6,046 bases of DNA, taken from positions 1 to 6,046 of the forward strand of contig JACZIY010000564.1 in NCBI GenBank assembly GCA_014860845.1. Direction: 5' to 3'. The DNA is from Anaerolineaceae bacterium (lineage in GTDB: Bacteria; Chloroflexota; Anaerolineae; Anaerolineales; Anaerolineaceae). Both the position numbers and the translations under genes were made by a program. Positions 6,008-6,046 of the stretch are shown in pieces. The first letter of the stretch is position 1. Each line of letters begins with the position of its first letter. The notes below the pieces were generated by a model that did no database searches, was not told where the DNA came from, and saw nothing but the letters and a program-made list of their open reading frames with translations.

Positions 6008-6046
6008 TTTTATCGCGAAATATTTGACAGAGCAAAGCCTTTATAG

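Noticed and set aside
5988..6011. An intrinsic terminator made of the AATTATT / AATAATT stem followed by Ts
   Set aside because: The 7-bp stem is entirely A-T with a 7-base loop and a T-run of only three, so it is too weak; the same bases are better explained as part of the tandem repeat and promoter-like sequence.
5978..6046. A minus-strand open tail entering from the right edge and ending at a TAA near 5978
   Set aside because: It covers only about 22 codons, shows no recognisable motif and overlaps the repeat and promoter-like sequence. It could be the end of a convergent gene but cannot be supported.

Overview
The window carries a compact bacterial chromosomal segment of moderately low GC. 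I count six minus-strand genes in one tightly packed run (from about 5063 down past position 1) and one divergent plus-strand gene, radC. Every complete gene is intact, with no frameshift, insertion sequence, tRNA, rRNA or CRISPR array. The gene set (Soj/Spo0J-type ParA and ParB, a PfkB-family kinase, a membrane-anchored double zinc-ribbon protein, divergent radC) resembles what I remember of Chloroflexota, class Anaerolineae. That placement is an inference from gene order and protein style, not a proven assignment.

Layout along the transcribed minus strand: an extended -10 promoter (5081-5089) stands just upstream of a two-pass membrane protein with two zinc ribbons (4524-5063). It is followed by a PfkB-family sugar or nucleoside kinase starting with GTG (3670-4521), parA (2864-3655), parB (1994-2854), a YtcJ-like amidohydrolase (398-1987) and the 5' part of a sensor histidine kinase (1-398, cut by the window edge). 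The gaps are 2, 14, 9 and 6 bases, and the last pair overlaps by one base in a TAATG stop-start. At three of the junctions the Shine-Dalgarno sequence of the next gene lies in or touches the last codons or stop of the gene before, and at two more it lies entirely inside the upstream gene or just before its start. This points to one transcript with translational coupling.

The histidine kinase fragment has no start-to-stop reading frame inside the window and is easily missed. Its 132 visible residues show two copies of a 24-residue motif like that of the MshEN / GspE-PilB N-terminal domain, a coiled-coil linker, and a clear phospho-accepting H-box (His122).

On the plus strand, radC (5187-5891) has its own likely promoter and ribosome binding site in the 123-base divergent intergenic region. 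The last 155 bases (5892-6046) are very AT-rich and non-coding as far as I can see. They hold a weak hairpin, a 14-bp tandem repeat and a promoter-like sequence pointing out of the window.

Functionally, ParA and ParB form the chromosome segregation pair. No convincing parS site is present here. The kinase, amidohydrolase and histidine kinase share the transcript but have no evident mechanistic link to segregation. No clearly new multi-gene system is visible; the most unusual element is the MshEN-like histidine kinase at the left edge.
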